The position numbers were made by a program, and so were the translations under genes. Below are positions 5,391 to 6,212 of a stretch of DNA of 6,212 nt, piece by piece (position 1 is the first letter of the stretch; every line of letters starts with the position of its first letter). The stretch is from contig JASHYQ010000086.1 in NCBI GenBank assembly GCA_030042955.1, forward strand, positions 1 to 6,212, written 5' to 3'. Origin of the DNA: Thermoplasmata archaeon. Its GTDB lineage: Archaea; Thermoplasmatota; Thermoplasmata; Lutacidiplasmatales; UBA184. Under the pieces are notes generated by a model. The model saw only the letters and a program-made list of their open reading frames with translations, had not been told where the DNA came from and did no database searches.

Positions 5391-6212
5391 TCAGGCCCGA
5401 CCCATGTCCTGGAGGTACCGGCTGACGAGCCGGACGCCAAAGCCGGTCGCGCCGGGGTTCTGGTAGGCAGGCTGGTACTTGCGGGTCGTGAGGGTCGTGT
5501 ACGCCGGGCCCGCGATGTCGAGGTGGGCCCACGGGGTGGTTCCGACGAAGGTCTCGAGGAACGCAGCGGCCGTGAGCATGCCGGCCAGCGGGATCTCGAG
5601 CGAGTTACGAACGTCCCCCACTTCGCTCTTGACCAGTTCCCGGTGGTAGTCCGTGAGGGGCATCCGCCAGATCGGTTCCCCGGTATTGGCGGAGGCGAGC
5701 AATAGCCCGCCGGCAAGGCGGTCGTCGGTCGAGATGAGCCCGGCCGTGTCGTCCCCCAACGCGGTGACCTGAGCGCCCGTCAGGGTCGCGATGTCGATCA
5801 CCTCGTCCGGATGGTACTGAGCGACCGCGTAGGCGAGCCCGTCAGCGAGCACGACCCGCCCCTCGGCGTCGGTGTTGAGGACCTCGATGGTCTTGCCGTT
5901 GTACGTCTTCACGACATCCCCGGGTCGGTAGGCGCCGCCCCCGGGCAAGTTCTCGGCGCAACACAGCACGCCGACCACCCGCGGCGCGACCTTGAGGAGG
6001 GCCGCGGCCCGGAGGATGCCGAGGACCGCGACCGCCCCGGACTTGTCGAACTTCATCTCGCTCATGTGCAGCGCGACCTTGATCGAGATGCCGCCCGAAT
6101 CGAACGTGATTCCCTTCCCGACGACCGCCACCGTACGACCCCGGCGGGTCCCGCCGGGATACTCCACCACGACGAGGCGGGGAGGATGGTCCGAACCGCC
6201 TCCGACGGCGAG
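5391..6212 (-). CDS. pepA: Leucyl aminopeptidase, M17 family (partial, 5' end beyond window)
   Basis: Cytosolic two-metal aminopeptidase, normally a hexamer, that removes N-terminal residues from peptides in protein turnover. The 273 residues present are the C-terminal catalytic domain; the N-terminal domain lies past the right edge, and the frame is open to base 6212 (LAVGGGSDHPPRLVVVEY at the edge matches the family). By comparison with E. coli PepA, the metal ligands and catalytic residues are all here: K33 and D38 in GKGITFDSGG, catalytic K45, D56 in MKFDKSGA, and D115, E117, R119 in NTDAEGRVVLADGLAYA (113-129). MKFDKSGA has Lys where many members have Met. The C-terminal ATGFGVRLVSRYL (255-267) is typical. 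It converges on herA with a 28-nt gap that holds no T-rich terminator. Confidence 0.96.
   Translation of the reverse strand, partial: LAVGGGSDHPPRLVVVEYPGGTRRGRTVAVVGKGITFDSGGISIKVALHMSEMKFDKSGAVAVLGILRAAALLKVAPRVVGVLCCAENLPGGGAYRPGDVVKTYNGKTIEVLNTDAEGRVVLADGLAYAVAQYHPDEVIDIATLTGAQVTALGDDTAGLISTDDRLAGGLLLASANTGEPIWRMPLTDYHRELVKSEVGDVRNSLEIPLAGMLTAAAFLETFVGTTPWAHLDIAGPAYTTLTTRKYQPAYQNPGATGFGVRLVSRYLQDMGRA

Noticed and set aside
4607..5716. A 369-codon minus-strand open frame opposite herA and pepA
   Set aside because: It runs across the ends of two well-supported genes, has a composition typical of antisense frames in GC-rich DNA and shows no recognisable motif.

Overview
The window is GC-rich archaeal chromosome. 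The evidence is the archaeal/eukaryotic-type ribosomal pair L18e-L13, a HerA hexameric helicase, a COG1340-type coiled-coil protein, a small archaeal PRC-barrel protein, a Roadblock/LC7 protein, and TATA-like boxes about 27-40 nt ahead of several starts in place of bacterial -35/-10 promoters. The mix (V4R, Roadblock, HerA, M17 aminopeptidase, near-leaderless genes) would suit a GC-rich euryarchaeal or Thermoplasmatota genome, but that placement is inference and not secure.

Layout, left to right: (1) minus strand, end of window to 656: rpl18e followed by the 5' two-thirds of rpl13, overlapping by 8 nt, the start of the usual archaeal L18e-L13-S9 operon. (2) Plus strand 847-1960: an 80-residue PRC-barrel protein overlapping a family 2 glycosyltransferase, transcribed divergently from the ribosomal operon. 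(3) Minus strand 3772-1961: a 288-residue coiled-coil protein, a small V4R-domain protein and a Roadblock/LC7 protein, each in the same direction; the last two are 16 nt apart. (4) Plus strand 3902-5362: HerA, divergent from the coiled-coil gene, without an adjacent nurA. (5) Minus strand 5391 to the right edge: the C-terminal part of a leucyl aminopeptidase (M17), convergent with herA.

The ribosomal, HerA and aminopeptidase genes are housekeeping. The part most worth attention is the minus-strand block in the middle: a ligand-binding-type V4R protein coupled to a Roadblock protein looks like a small sensing/regulatory module. Its promoter and that of the upstream coiled-coil gene carry the same 8-nt box (TTCGGGTA as read on the minus strand) exactly 3 nt before the TATA box. 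This suggests the two units answer to one regulator. A perfect 14-bp palindrome lies upstream of the V4R promoter and an imperfect inverted repeat lies at the predicted transcription start of the coiled-coil gene. No CRISPR, tRNA, rRNA, insertion sequence or clear terminator was seen.
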